Shown one piece after another: positions 16,914-27,400 of a stretch of DNA of 60,748 nt (positions within the stretch are counted from its first letter, which is position 1; the number at the start of each line of letters is the position of its first letter). The DNA lies in NCBI GenBank assembly GCA_964397545.1, contig CAYNIW010000013.1, positions 1 through 60,748 on the forward strand. The letters are read 5' to 3'. The notes under the pieces are model-generated. The model searched no databases. It saw only the letters and a program-made list of their open reading frames with translations, and was not told where the DNA came from. The stretch is from JAFGIG01 sp964397545 (GTDB lineage Bacteria; SDB-A). The position numbers were made by a program, and so were the translations under genes.

Positions 16914-18113
16914 ATGAAATTTTGTCTTTCTGAAAGATCAGGCGTTATAAAACCTTCCGAGACAATAAGGCTCTCGTCTCTCGTCAAAGAACTTAAAAAT
17001 TCCGGAGTAGATGTCGTCAACCTGACCGCCGGCGAGCCCGATTTCGACACTCCCGAACATATCAGAAAAGCCGCGGAAGAAGCTGTGGAAAAAGGTTATA
17101 CCAGATATCTTCCCTCAGCCGGCATAAAAGAACTCCGAGAAATTGTTGCCGAAAGAACAGACGAATTTATTTCAACTTCATATACATTTGAAAACGTCGT
17201 CGTCTGCGCGGGTTGCAAAAACGCCATCTTCAACTCGCTCATGGCTTTATGCGATCCCGGAGACGAAGTCATAATACCTTCGCCTTACTGGGTGAGTTAT
17301 CCTTATCTCGTAGAGTTGACAGGAGCGAAACCTGTTTATATTGACACAAAAAAAACAGGTTTCCTTCTCGATCCTGCAGATCTCTCGGATAAAATAACTG
17401 ATAAAACCAAAGCCGTCTTCATCAATACTCCTTCCAACCCTGTGGGCAATGTCTATTCACTTGATTTGCTCGAAGCTCTCTGGAAAGTTTTGGAAAAACA
17501 CCCTAAAATAATCGTGATATCTGATGAAATCTACGACCATATAGTCTTCGACAGCCGCAGACATTATTCATTCGCAAACGTATCGGAAAGCGCTGCTGAG
17601 AGAACTGTAATCGTAAACGGCGTTTCAAAGACTTTCGCGATGACGGGTTGGAGGCTGGGCTGGCTTATTGCTGGGACTGAAATTGCCTCCGCGGCTTCAA
17701 AAATCGCTTCTCACACCATCTCATGCGCTTCCTCTGTTTCTCAGATGGCTGCTTTAGCGGCTCTTAAAGAAGGTTTTGACTGCGTAGAATTAATGAAAGA
17801 AGCTTATGAAAAACGCAGAAACATAGTCTCTGAGATGCTTTCGGAAATTCCTTCAATTGTCACCGCTCCTCTACAAGGGGCTTTTTTTGCATGGATAGAT
17901 ATATCGGACTACATCGGAAAGGTTTACAGAGGAAAAAAAATAGCTTCCAGCGACGATATGACGACATACCTCCTTAAAGAAAGGCACGTTGCGCTGGTTC
18001 CCGGTCAGGCTTTCGGAGACGATAAAGCAGTAAGAATTTCTTATGCCGCCTCAGAGAGCGACATCAAAAAAGGGATTGAAAGGTTCAAAGAAGGCCTTCT
18101 CGCCTTAAACTGA
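16914..18113 (+). CDS. Class I PLP-dependent aspartate aminotransferase
   Basis: This 399-residue aminotransferase belongs to the fold-type I, class I (AspB-like, subgroup Ib) group that transfers the amino group of aspartate or related substrates. The PLP lysine is in VSKTFAMTGWRLGW, the PLP-contacting segments NTPSNPVGN and SDEIYD are present, and the C-terminal substrate arginine is in AVRISYA. An AAAGGAGAGG SD lies just before the ATG. It may also act on aromatic amino acids or on prephenate, which sequence alone cannot separate. Confidence 0.93.
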   Translation: MKFCLSERSGVIKPSETIRLSSLVKELKNSGVDVVNLTAGEPDFDTPEHIRKAAEEAVEKGYTRYLPSAGIKELREIVAERTDEFISTSYTFENVVVCAGCKNAIFNSLMALCDPGDEVIIPSPYWVSYPYLVELTGAKPVYIDTKKTGFLLDPADLSDKITDKTKAVFINTPSNPVGNVYSLDLLEALWKVLEKHPKIIVISDEIYDHIVFDSRRHYSFANVSESAAERTVIVNGVSKTFAMTGWRLGWLIAGTEIASAASKIASHTISCASSVSQMAALAALKEGFDCVELMKEAYEKRRNIVSEMLSEIPSIVTAPLQGAFFAWIDISDYIGKVYRGKKIASSDDMTTYLLKERHVALVPGQAFGDDKAVRISYAASESDIKKGIERFKEGLLALN

Positions 18114-18122
18114 CAATTCAAG

Positions 18123-19121
18123 ATGCACTTCATAGACAGAGCGGAAATTGTTGTCTCAAGCGGAAAAGGAGGAGACGGCGTTGTCAGTTTCAGAAGGGAA
18201 AAATATGCCCCCAGGGGCGGCCCTGACGGAGGAGACGGCGGAAAAGGCGGGAATGTATTGGTAGCAGCCGATACGAAAATGAGCACTCTGAGGGATTTTA
18301 AGTTAAGAAAAAAACTCAAAGCCCAAGACGGTGAAAACGGCAAAAAGAGGAACCGGCACGGAGCAGACGGAGAAGATCTGATTATCAGCGTTCCTCTCGG
18401 AACAATTGTGAAAAAAATGCCTGAAGAAGTTTTAATCTGCGACGTCGTCAATCCGGGAGACAAATTTACGGTTTTAAGAGGGGGAAAGGGCGGGGCAGGA
18501 AACACGAATTTCAAATCTCCGACAAATCAAGTCCCTTTTGAATTCACCAGAGGCAAACCCGGAATGACAATGGAGATCGGCCTTGAACTTAAGTTAATTG
18601 CCGATGTGGGATTCATAGGATTCCCAAACGCCGGTAAATCAACTTTGCTTTCGGCTTTATCCAGCGCAAAACCTAAAATAGCCAACTATCCTTTCACGAC
18701 TTTGATTCCCAACCTGGGTGTTTACGAAGACATTAACGGATTCAGAATCAGTTTCGCGGACATTCCCGGAATAGTTAAAGACGCTCATCTCGGAAAAGGC
18801 CTTGGATTGGAATTTCTCAGGCACATATCGAGAACCAGAATTTTGCTGTTTATCCTCGACGGGATGAATAAAAATCTCGAGAATGATCTAAGAGTTCTTT
18901 CAGAAGAAATTAAAAACTATGACACAGGACTGTTTGAAAAAGACAAGCTCGTAGTCGTGAATAAAATCGACCTTCTTAAAAATGATCCGGTCGTTCAGAC
19001 GAACTTGGAAACTCTTTTCGTTTCGGCTCTGACAAGGCAAAATATTGATAAACTGCTTGGCAGGATAATTGAGATATACAGATCTATAACAGGTATTGGA
19101 GGTCTAAATGCCCGAAGATAA
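18123..19121 (+). CDS. obgE: Obg/CgtA GTPase
   Basis: This 332-residue GTPase acts in 50S ribosome assembly and stress control. The glycine-rich Obg fold spans residues 1-158 (SSGKGGDGVVSFRREKY, then GGPDGGDGGKGGNV). The G domain has G1 GFPNAGKST, G2 YPFTT, G3 DIPG and G4 NKID. The variable C-terminal OCT domain is absent, so this is a short Obg. It starts 9 bases after the aminotransferase and overlaps the next gene by 14 bases. Confidence 0.97.
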   Translation: MHFIDRAEIVVSSGKGGDGVVSFRREKYAPRGGPDGGDGGKGGNVLVAADTKMSTLRDFKLRKKLKAQDGENGKKRNRHGADGEDLIISVPLGTIVKKMPEEVLICDVVNPGDKFTVLRGGKGGAGNTNFKSPTNQVPFEFTRGKPGMTMEIGLELKLIADVGFIGFPNAGKSTLLSALSSAKPKIANYPFTTLIPNLGVYEDINGFRISFADIPGIVKDAHLGKGLGLEFLRHISRTRILLFILDGMNKNLENDLRVLSEEIKNYDTGLFEKDKLVVVNKIDLLKNDPVVQTNLETLFVSALTRQNIDKLLGRIIEIYRSITGIGGLNARR

Positions 19122-19641
19122 GAATATAATTGAAACTCCCCTGATATCAACGGGTGAACTGAAATCAGACAACCTCAAAGAACGCATCGAAAATGTCATG
19201 TTGTATGCCGAAAGTGATTCCGCCGGTTCAGTAAAAAATCTCGTCGAAGCGCTCGGAGACGAAAGCTGGAATGTGCGTCTTGCCGCCGCGGAAGCGCTCG
19301 CTAAGAAAGGGCCTGATTGCGTTCAGATGATTCTTGACGCAATGAAAGACGGAGTATGGTATCTGAAATCAAGCTCCTGTTACGCCCTCGGCCTTATAGG
19401 CGAACCCAGAAGCGTCACTCTGATTTACGAAAATATAAATTCTCACAACGCGAATGTCGCCAAAGAGGCGGCGAAAGCCATTGAAAAGATCATAAGAAAA
19501 AATCCGGAAAAATTCGCTCTCGATTATCTTTTGCGTTCTGAACCCTCATTTGTGGACCATTTTATGAAATGGCTTCTTAGAAATCATGAAGATTTATACG
19601 AAGAGATAAACTCGTATTTTCTGGAGCAAGAGGAAAGCTGA
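19108..19641 (+). CDS. HEAT-repeat protein
   Basis: A 177-residue cytoplasmic alpha-solenoid protein. At least three HEAT-like repeats are visible (LVEALGDESWNVRLAAAEAL; MKDGVWYLKSSSCYALGLIG; INSHNANVAKEAAKAIEKI), each about 30 residues, with the conserved DxxWxVR-type turn. No catalytic motif is present. Its 14-base overlap with obgE and direct abutment to the DprA-like gene place it in the operon. Probably a protein-binding adaptor, partner unknown. Confidence 0.75.
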   Translation: MPEDKNIIETPLISTGELKSDNLKERIENVMLYAESDSAGSVKNLVEALGDESWNVRLAAAEALAKKGPDCVQMILDAMKDGVWYLKSSSCYALGLIGEPRSVTLIYENINSHNANVAKEAAKAIEKIIRKNPEKFALDYLLRSEPSFVDHFMKWLLRNHEDLYEEINSYFLEQEES

Positions 19642-20625
19642 TTGAAAGATTCCGATTCCGAAACCCTTTTCACCAGGGAACAATGGACTGAAATCTGCCT
19701 CAGAGCGAAAAGGGAAAAATCTTTTTCAGACTCTCTCGAAAGAGAATACATGATCCGAAAAACAGGAACTCTTTCAGCTCAAAAATTATCGCTCAGCTGC
19801 CGGGGAAAAGACGGGAGCAAGCGCGTTGAAGAATTTCCGCTGTATTTTTATAAGGGCGGAAAAATTCTCGGGGAAGGAATAATTGCCGCAATTACGGGGA
19901 CAAGAAGACCCACCCCCGCCGGAAAAACGGTTGCCTCACAGACAGCCGGTATTCTCGCCCGGATTGGATACAGAATAGTTTCGGACCTTTCTTCAGGGAT
20001 ATCATCCTGTGTTCAAACTCAAATGCTGAAATTAGGTTTTCCGGGGATATCCGTCCTTCCTTCTCAGGCCGGAGCGATTTATCCCTCTTACCGAGTGGAT
20101 CTCGCCGAGAAAATTACTCTTTCCGGAGGCACTCTTGTATGGTTGTTTCCGCCGATGAAAAACGCGAGAATTTACCCTTCAGATTTCGCTCTCGCCAATT
20201 CTTTTATCGCTTCATTGTCGGATATCATTATTTTTATCGAAGGGACACTCAGGAGCGGGACTAAAAGCCTCATAGAATACGCCGCTGAAAACGGCAAAGA
20301 AGTCATTGTTTGGAAATCAGCCGTAAAAACACCCCAGTCAGAAATGTCGGAATACTTGATAGAATCAGGTTGCAAATATTTTGAAAGCCCGGAACAGCTT
20401 CTGCCGAATGAATTTTCAGCTCATCAGGAGGGATCGTCAATATATTTTACAGAAGATGAAATTCAGATTTTGGACTGCGCCCTCGAGGAAACGCCTCTTT
20501 CGTTATTGGTGGAGAAATCGGGTATTTCAGCCCCAAAAGCCCTCTCGCTGATCACCTGCCTCCAAATGAGAGGTTTTTTGGAAAAGACTCCTGAAGGCAA
20601 CATAAAAAAAGCCGTGTGCAGATGA
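19642..20625 (+). CDS. DprA/Smf-like DNA-processing protein
   Basis: This 327-residue protein resembles DprA, which loads RecA onto incoming single-stranded DNA in transformation. The Rossmann-like core is seen as AITGTRRPTPAG, IVSDLSSGIS, SVLPSQAGAIYPSYR, then IIFIEGTLRSGTKSLIEYA and a final C-terminal winged-helix-like region. Several signature residues differ from textbook DprA (the ARGID and RNRII segments are altered), so it is a divergent member. It starts at TTG directly after the TGA of the HEAT gene, with AGAGGAAA upstream. It might serve competence or another DNA-binding role. Confidence 0.75.
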   Translation: MKDSDSETLFTREQWTEICLRAKREKSFSDSLEREYMIRKTGTLSAQKLSLSCRGKDGSKRVEEFPLYFYKGGKILGEGIIAAITGTRRPTPAGKTVASQTAGILARIGYRIVSDLSSGISSCVQTQMLKLGFPGISVLPSQAGAIYPSYRVDLAEKITLSGGTLVWLFPPMKNARIYPSDFALANSFIASLSDIIIFIEGTLRSGTKSLIEYAAENGKEVIVWKSAVKTPQSEMSEYLIESGCKYFESPEQLLPNEFSAHQEGSSIYFTEDEIQILDCALEETPLSLLVEKSGISAPKALSLITCLQMRGFLEKTPEGNIKKAVCR

Positions 20626-21773
20626 TAATTCTGAAGCCTCAAACAGAAAAGGCGAAAAAAAACAAAAATTGGCCCGAACAAATTCTCGCGCTCTGCGAAA
20701 AAATTGTAAAACACAAAAGTATTCTCATTATTGTAAACGACCAGGACAGAACTACTCCTACTTCACTTATCCTTGAGGTGATAAAATCGTTCGCTGGAAT
20801 TGAGAAAAAATCTTCACTGATAATCGCTTCAGGGACTCACAAAATACCATCTGACGAACAGCTTAAAAAAATTCTCGGAAACTTCGAACCCAAAGAAATC
20901 TTGTTCCACGATTCGAGAGATCCCGCTTCCTCCGTTTATTTTGGAAAATCAGATTTCGGCAATGAACTCTTTTTCAACGCATCCCTGACCAAATTCGAAG
21001 CTGTTCTAGCCGTAAATTCAGTGGAGCCTCATTATTTCGCTGGTTTTACAGGCGGCAGAAAGTCTTTTCTGCCCGGTTTGGCTTCATTCAGGACAATAGA
21101 GAAGAACCATTCTCTCGCCCTCGAGCCAGGAGCTATGCCTCTCAAACTTGAAGGCAATCCGGTCCACGCTGAAATGAATCAAGCCCTGGATTTTTTTAAC
21201 TTTCCGATATATTCGGTCCAGATAGTGGGAACAGAAAGCGATATTTTTAGAGTATTTACGGGAGATATTAGAAAATCTTTCGCTGAAGCAGCAGTTTTTT
21301 CGGAGTCTATTTTTTCTGTCGGTATTGACAAGCTTGCCGATGCAGTTTTCGTCGAAGTAGGCGAGCCATATTGCCGGACACTTTATCAGGCTCAAAAAGC
21401 CATAATTCATGCTTCATGCGCTCTTAAAAAAGGCGGTGTTCTCTGTTTTTCGTCTCACTGCAGAGAGGGAATAGGGGACAGGGGATTTTACGACCTTCTT
21501 TCATCTTTTTCAAATCCCCGCGATGTTTTAAGTTATCTGAAAAATGAATACAAATTCGGTTATCACAAATCCTACCACATGGCTAAAATCGTCATGAATC
21601 ACAGAGTTTTGGGTCTGACCCAAATTGACGAAAAAACTCTTGAAAAAATTTTCGTCGAAAAAATACAGGGGAAAGATATTTTTAACGAAATGGTTGAGCG
21701 CGAAAAGCTCTTTGTGTATTATATCGAAAAAGGCGAGATGACAGTTCCCCGTTATTTTAATTTGGAGGTTTAA
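20622..21773 (+). CDS. LarA-like nickel-pincer lactate racemase family protein
   Basis: This 383-residue protein belongs to the LarA family, whose best-known member interconverts L- and D-lactate using a nickel-pincer nucleotide. The expected residues are present: NDQDRTTP at the nucleotide loop, His in SGTHK, His and Lys in PHYFAGFTGGRKSFLPG, and His in EKNHSLA. Family members act on varied 2-hydroxyacids, so the substrate is open. No LarB, LarC or LarE gene is in the window. The start is ATG 20622, overlapping the previous stop as ATGA, in preference to an upstream GTG at 20616. Confidence 0.85.
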   Translation: MIILKPQTEKAKKNKNWPEQILALCEKIVKHKSILIIVNDQDRTTPTSLILEVIKSFAGIEKKSSLIIASGTHKIPSDEQLKKILGNFEPKEILFHDSRDPASSVYFGKSDFGNELFFNASLTKFEAVLAVNSVEPHYFAGFTGGRKSFLPGLASFRTIEKNHSLALEPGAMPLKLEGNPVHAEMNQALDFFNFPIYSVQIVGTESDIFRVFTGDIRKSFAEAAVFSESIFSVGIDKLADAVFVEVGEPYCRTLYQAQKAIIHASCALKKGGVLCFSSHCREGIGDRGFYDLLSSFSNPRDVLSYLKNEYKFGYHKSYHMAKIVMNHRVLGLTQIDEKTLEKIFVEKIQGKDIFNEMVEREKLFVYYIEKGEMTVPRYFNLEV

Positions 21774-21775
21774 TA

Positions 21776-23062
21776 ATGCGAATTTCGGATATTTCAAATC
21801 ACAGAGACGAAAGAGTCAGTATATTCTGCTGGCTTATCGGGAAGAGAAGCTCGGGGCAGATACATTTTCTTCAGGTCAGAGACGGTTCAGGCTACTGCCA
21901 GTTGACTGTCGTCAAAGGTGAAGTCGATGACGCTCTCTTTGAAAAATGCGGGCATTTGACTATAGAAACCGCGTTCAGAGCTGAAGGGTTGGCTGTCAGG
22001 CAGGAAAAAGTGAAATCCGGATATGAGATACTGCTAAAAAAAATCGAAATTGTTTCTGAACCGGTTAGTGAATATCCCATACCGAGAAAACCGAGCGGAC
22101 CTGATTTTTTACTTTCGATGCGCCATTTGTGGCTTCGCTCGCCGAAACAGTCCGCCGTGATGAGGATCAGATCGAAGATTATCGAATCAATAAGAGAATT
22201 TTTTAAAAAAGAAGGTTTTTACTGCGTCGACACGCCGATTTTCACTCCTTCCGCATGCGAAGGGACGACAACTCTTTTTAAGGTGGATTATTTCGACGAA
22301 AATGTCTTTCTCTCGCAGAGCGGACAGCTATACAACGAAGCAAACGCTTTGGCTCTGGAAAAAGTTTATTGTTTCGGCCCTGTCTTCAGAGCCGAAAAAT
22401 CCAAGACGAGAAGGCATCTGACTGAGTTCTGGCAAGTCGAACCAGAGTGGATTTTCGCCGACATTGATTCGATAATGGAGACCTCTCAAAATCTGATTAT
22501 CCATGTATTGAGCACTGTCCTCGAGGAAAACAGAAACGATCTGGACATTCTTGAAAGAGACATAAAACCTCTCGAGGCTGTGAAAGCCCCTTTCCCGCGC
22601 ATGAGTTATAATAAAAGCGTTGAACTATTAAAAGAAAAAGGGTTTGATATAGAATGGGGAAGCGACTACGGATCTCCTGAGGAAACGGAGATTTCAAAAA
22701 ATTCCGATTCTCCCCTCTGCATCCACAGGTTTCCGTCTCATATAAAAGCTTTTTACATGAAATCCGATCCTGAGGATCCGAAACTTTCCCTTGGAGTGGA
22801 CGTCATCGCCCCGGAAGGATACGGAGAAATTGTTGGAGGGGGAGTCAGGGAAGAGAGAATCGAAATTTTAGAGCAGAGAATAAAAGAGCACAACCTTCCG
22901 AAAGAAGATTTTCAATGGTATCTCGACCTCAGGAGATACGGATCTGTCCCTCACGGAGGATTCGGCCTCGGCCTCGAAAGGACGGTGGCATGGATATGCG
23001 GTTTACAGCATGTCCGTGAATCTGCGGCTTTTCCGAGGATGATGGACAGGATAAAACCTTAA
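21776..23062 (+). CDS. asnS: Asparaginyl-tRNA synthetase
   Basis: This 428-residue class II aminoacyl-tRNA synthetase charges tRNA-Asn. It has an N-terminal OB-type anticodon domain (residues 1-100) and a catalytic core with motif 2 FGPVFRAEKSKTRRHLTEFW and motif 3 GFGLGLERTVAW. The stretches SYNKSVELLKEKG and GGGVREERIE, and the length near 430, favour AsnRS over AspRS. It is preceded by GGAGGTTTAATA and is the last gene of the run, followed by a strong terminator. Presence of AsnRS suggests that direct Asn charging exists in this organism. Confidence 0.93.
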   Translation: MRISDISNHRDERVSIFCWLIGKRSSGQIHFLQVRDGSGYCQLTVVKGEVDDALFEKCGHLTIETAFRAEGLAVRQEKVKSGYEILLKKIEIVSEPVSEYPIPRKPSGPDFLLSMRHLWLRSPKQSAVMRIRSKIIESIREFFKKEGFYCVDTPIFTPSACEGTTTLFKVDYFDENVFLSQSGQLYNEANALALEKVYCFGPVFRAEKSKTRRHLTEFWQVEPEWIFADIDSIMETSQNLIIHVLSTVLEENRNDLDILERDIKPLEAVKAPFPRMSYNKSVELLKEKGFDIEWGSDYGSPEETEISKNSDSPLCIHRFPSHIKAFYMKSDPEDPKLSLGVDVIAPEGYGEIVGGGVREERIEILEQRIKEHNLPKEDFQWYLDLRRYGSVPHGGFGLGLERTVAWICGLQHVRESAAFPRMMDRIKP

Positions 23063-23090
23063 ATTAACTGATTAAACGCCAATAGAAATG

Positions 23091-23126
23091 ATAAAGAAGA
23101 GGGAATATGGTTTCCCTCTTCTTTAT
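23091..23126. terminator. Bidirectional terminator
   Basis: A perfect 15-bp stem (23091-23105 with 23112-23126) and a 6-base loop lie between the converging asnS and membrane-protein genes. The A/T-rich outer part supplies a T tract on both strands, so it should stop transcription in both directions. Confidence 0.88.
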
Positions 23127-23148
23127 ACAGCGTTGAATAAATTTTCGC

Positions 23149-23796
23149 TTAAAACGCCTGGGCTTCTTTGAGCTCGTCGTAGTACTGATTTGAAACAAAC
23201 GCCATCATGCCAAGAGCGGCTATTCCGCCGACTATGGGAACTATTCCGAAAAGACTGCATATAAAAAGAGACACGAGTATTTCAAGTGATTTCGGGAAAT
23301 TAGACTTAATGAAATTGATGGATCCTTTGATGGCTTCTGTGAAACTTTTATCATCATAGAGAATCAAAAGATAACCCAGCACCAAAAAGACCTGCCCGAC
23401 TATCAGAGCCGCGAGGAATACTGTTATGAAAAACGGATGTATTATACAGATGCAAAAACCCAGTTTTATAGCGCCGAGAATGAATATAAAAAGTCCGTAA
23501 AGAATCATTATTGCTACATAAGCCGCTCCTGCTGTGATAGTGAGAAGGAAAGACGGCATAAATTTCGACATCATCGAAAAAGCGTCGCTTATCTGGACTT
23601 TTTCGCCTTTTTCCTGTTTTCTTGCGGCTTTTAATACTCCGAGCATGATGGGTCCGGCAAGAATTCCGAGAGTAATGGACGAGACAAGCCCGCCGACGAG
23701 GACGGTCAGCCCATACATCATGATGTCTTTCTGAAACCATGACCAGCCGGTTTTAACTTTATCCATCGCGTTTTGAAAATTCATTTTTTTCTCCAT
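23149..23796 (-). CDS. Polytopic inner-membrane protein (DUF4013/DUF975-like)
   Basis: A 215-residue integral membrane protein with about five or six hydrophobic segments, including paired glycine-rich helices (LTVLVGGLVSSITLGILAG and IVPIVGGIAALGMMAFV) that look like an internal duplication. The soluble loop between them is short and charged. It resembles DUF4013/DUF975-type proteins of unknown role. The first ATG is chosen because GGAGGA (23801-23806) sits 4 bases upstream; a second ATG four codons later is possible. It stands alone. Confidence 0.7.
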   Translation of the reverse strand: MEKKMNFQNAMDKVKTGWSWFQKDIMMYGLTVLVGGLVSSITLGILAGPIMLGVLKAARKQEKGEKVQISDAFSMMSKFMPSFLLTITAGAAYVAIMILYGLFIFILGAIKLGFCICIIHPFFITVFLAALIVGQVFLVLGYLLILYDDKSFTEAIKGSINFIKSNFPKSLEILVSLFICSLFGIVPIVGGIAALGMMAFVSNQYYDELKEAQAF

Positions 23797-23829
23797 TGAA
23801 TCCTCCTGAAAAGTTGCATAATAAAACTC

Positions 23830-23858
23830 AATTTAATACAAGCGGCGGACAGTGTCAA
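23830..23858 (-). promoter_or_regulatory. Promoter for the membrane-protein gene
   Basis: On the minus strand a perfect TTGACA (complement of 23853-23858) and TAAATT (23830-23835) are 17 bases apart. The predicted transcript start is near 23823, leaving a leader of about 27 bases that holds the SD. Confidence 0.6.
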
Positions 23859-23896
23859 GCTTATAGAAATAGATTTATTTTTTCTTTTTTTTTGTG

Positions 23897-23902
23897 TATA
23901 TT
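23897..23902 (+). promoter_or_regulatory. -10 box directly before a start codon
   Basis: TATATT ends six bases before ATG 23909. There is no Shine-Dalgarno, and the -35 region (TTTATT, 23874-23879) is weak. The predicted transcript start is the A of the ATG. Confidence 0.45.
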
Positions 23903-23908
23903 ATCTTT

Positions 23909-24412
23909 ATGAACTGCTATTTTCATGAAGACATTATCGCTTGCGACCAGTGCAGTGCGTGCGGAAAAAAAATCTGTCATCTCTGCAGGGAAGAGGTGGA
24001 ATCTAAAGTTTATTGCAAAGAATGCTATGAAAAGAAATTTCCGCCGATCCAAGAGAAAATTGATATTGCCCCTGAAAAAAAAGTTGAAGTCGACACTAAA
24101 AATCAAATAAACCGGATTCCGTCTCAAAAAAAATACAACGACCTCTCAATCATTAGTTTCTCGCTTTCAGTCGCTTCTATTTTTTTTCATGTGATTGGGG
24201 CAATTCCTGCAATAGTAACCGGTGTGATAGCAAGAAATCAGATAAAAAAATCTGATCCTCCTCAAAAAGGCGATGAGTTCGCTCTCGCGGGAATCATAAT
24301 CGGTTCGATTTTTCTCGCAATGTGGTCAACAGTGATCTGCATATATGTTTCAATATATGGATCATTCGTTCTGACAATGTGCACGGCTTTTTTGGCCGGC
24401 TTCGGAGATTGA
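23909..24412 (+). CDS. Zinc-finger membrane protein with DUF4190
   Basis: This 167-residue protein begins with a B-box-like zinc module (residues 3-40) with paired cysteines (CDQC, CGKKICHLC, CKEC) and His6. A charged linker follows, then two membrane helices separated by a short loop (ARNQIKKSDPPQKGDEFALAGIIIG) that matches the DUF4190 pattern. The zinc domain probably faces the cytoplasm. Function unknown. An in-frame GTG lies five codons upstream, but ATG 23909 coincides with the predicted transcript start, so I prefer it. It converges on the large kinase gene. Confidence 0.72.
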   Translation: MNCYFHEDIIACDQCSACGKKICHLCREEVESKVYCKECYEKKFPPIQEKIDIAPEKKVEVDTKNQINRIPSQKKYNDLSIISFSLSVASIFFHVIGAIPAIVTGVIARNQIKKSDPPQKGDEFALAGIIIGSIFLAMWSTVICIYVSIYGSFVLTMCTAFLAGFGD

Positions 24413-24464
24413 AAATCAAAAATTACATAATGTTTATTATCGGCGCTTTTTTATCATGCTTTTT

Positions 24465-27400
24465 TTAATTTATATCAAGTGATGTAATAACTTTATTTTT
24501 TCCAATAGACTTTGCTTTTAACAGATACTTGTCCGTCTTTTCAATAAGTTCTTCTATCCAGCTTGAATCTTTAGGATACTCCGCAACTCCGCAACTTACA
24601 GTTAATGTCATTATATCGCCGAGTATTTTAGATTTTTCGACGGCTTCCCTGACTTTTTCTGCGACAATTTTTCCGTTGTAAATATCCGTGTTCGGCAGAG
24701 CAATTAAAAATTCCTCGCCTCCGTATCTGCCAATTATATCAGATGTCCTTATCTTTTTTGTCATGATTTGCGCTAATTTTACGAGCACATGGTCACCCCT
24801 TGAATGTCCCAGCATATCGTTTACTCTCTTGAAGTCGTCAATGTCTATCATGATGAGCGTCAGTTTCTGAACCTTGTCCTTTTCTCCGTGAATCATCTCT
24901 CTCAATTTATTCAAGAAAACACTTCTCAGATACAGTTTTGTCAATCCGTCCCGCATGAACAACTTTTCAGCGTTTAGATAATTCCAATACTGAGAAATCG
25001 TAAAAGACAGTAAATTGAGATATTCTTTGTCCAGAACCGTCAGAAGATCGTTTTTTTTATCTAAATATATTATTCCGTTTAAGAACTCTTTTTCATAATG
25101 AGTGGACCTGCTCATAGAAGTCCTGTATTTTTTTGACTTCTTGAAATGATGCATGTATCTTTTGTAATAAAGTTCGTTTACGATCGGAATGGATATAAAG
25201 GATTTAACTGAAGTATTGGGTCTTTTGATATCCTGACATAAAACTTCTCCGGCTCTGTCATTCGGTATCAGATCTGTAAAATAAATCTCGTCCTGAGAAT
25301 AGTAAAATCTTTTTCTATAGACGACTATTTCAGGATGTGAACCGTGGATAGAAGAGAAAAAAGCCCCCCTATCGTAATTTAATGCTGAAAGAAGAGAAAT
25401 TATAATCTTTTTCAATAAATATTTTCCGTCTGAATAATAGTTTATGTGAAGCTGATTATTCAGTTCAGACATGTCCTTTTTGTCGAAATAAATTTTTGTT
25501 TTTCCTATAAACAGGTTTTTATATTCCGAAGGGAATTCATTCTTAAAAATCTGCAGGATTTTATAGGTGTCAGTTTTTTTGAAGAGATTTTTGTTTTTGT
25601 ATTTTGAAATTTCCCGAGAAAGATCGCAAGCCGCGTAAGATAAGAGGTTTTTGCTCTCAGGATCACCCGTTTTTTTGTAAGACGACGCGAGAAGGAAAAC
25701 CAGCCTGTATGTCAGATATGATGCACTCGATATTCCTTCAACGTATCTTTCTATGTATCTGGTTACCATGCAAGGTTCTATTTTAGATGATTTGAGCCTG
25801 TTATAGATTCTAAGTGAATTTATCTCTTCCGCCGATGTTTTTCCTGAGAATGAATTTATCAGTTTTTTTGATATGAAATTGATCTGTTTGTCGTCAATAT
25901 GATGAAACAAATCGTTTATGTATATGTATAGTATGATATCATAGTCGTTTATATTTCTAAATTCATTTATCAAATCATATAATAACTTGTAATGCTCTTT
26001 TTTATAACCATTTATATTTATTTCATATATAATGGTCACAATCCTCTTAAAAACGTAGGCGTCGGGCATATTTTCTTTTTGGATTTTCGTCTTTTTTAAG
26101 TGAGAGAAATAAATCAGGAGTTCGTCTTTTTTATCCAGGCATAGAAGGACGTTTATGATGCTGTAATAGATGTTCAAACAAAATTTTATCGAGATCTCAT
26201 GTTCGGTGTAGCATTTTTTTATCAGTGAAGCGTTTTGTTCCAGAAAATTGTATTTTTCTTCAGGTGTAATGTTCAGAGTCAGAATATTTGAAAGGACAAG
26301 GTATATGTAGACGTTTTCCCCGAGAAGTTTTGAGTATTTTAATGCGTCTTTAAGATATTCAAGCATTATCGCCGAGTCGTTCTCAATAGCCGCCAGATTA
26401 TTGCAAGCTAAAATAAGGTCGCTGTAATCAGAGTTTTTTCTCGCAAGTTCAAGCGCTTTTTGAAAATGTCTTTTGGCGATCTGTCTGTTTCCATAGTTAA
26501 AATGATAGAAGGCGAAATTGGTATTCGAAGAAAAAAGGTAACCAGTTTCTTTGGTCTTTTTTGAAATCTCTTCAGCTTTATTCATATAAATTTGGAGAGT
26601 GTTGGCATATTTTTTCAACTCTCCGCTTTTGTGATAACATTCTGACAGGGACTCGAGCGCGGTCATCCTCAGATAAGATAATTTTATGTCCGGATCATTT
26701 TTGATTTTTTTAAAAAAACTTCTCAGAAGAACAATCGCTTCGTCGCATTTCGCCTGAAGCGTCAAGTATTTCGCTTTTAAGATAATAAAAGCAAGGGTCT
26801 GGTATTTATCGAATTTTTCCTTTTTTTCTTCAAGAAAAGAGCAAGAAGTTTTGGAATTCTGAATATCTCCTGCGTTGAGAAATCTATGAAGAAAATCGAA
26901 ACGAATATACATTTGGATTTTTTCCGACGGGTTATTTTTCGACAGATATTCGTTCAGGCAACGGTTCCTCTCGGAGGCGTCAACTCTGTTTGAGAGCTTT
27001 ATGGTTGAGTATTCGAGGATTTCTTTTAAAAAGCTATCTTCAGTCCTAAAATCCCTTAAAAGCGACGGAAACTTTAACTGTATAAAAAAATCATCCGCGA
27101 TTTTTGAAAGGTCCGAAGCCGGCCGGAAAGGTTCAATGAACTGCGAAAAAACGAATTTTGAAAAATCCGTCAGATCGTTCGACAGAACATATAGCTTAAG
27201 TAAAAGTTTTTCTTCATCATAACTCAGCGACTGTATTTTGGATTCATAAAACTTTTTTACTCTTTCTATTGCCGTTTTAATTATTTTAGATCCGGAGATT
27301 ATTGACTTGATTTTACTCTCTACGGTCATGTCAAAATAGTTCAGCGAGCTTCTTCCCTCTTTCGCTATCAATCCCGACAAGAGAAGTTTTCCAATCATGT

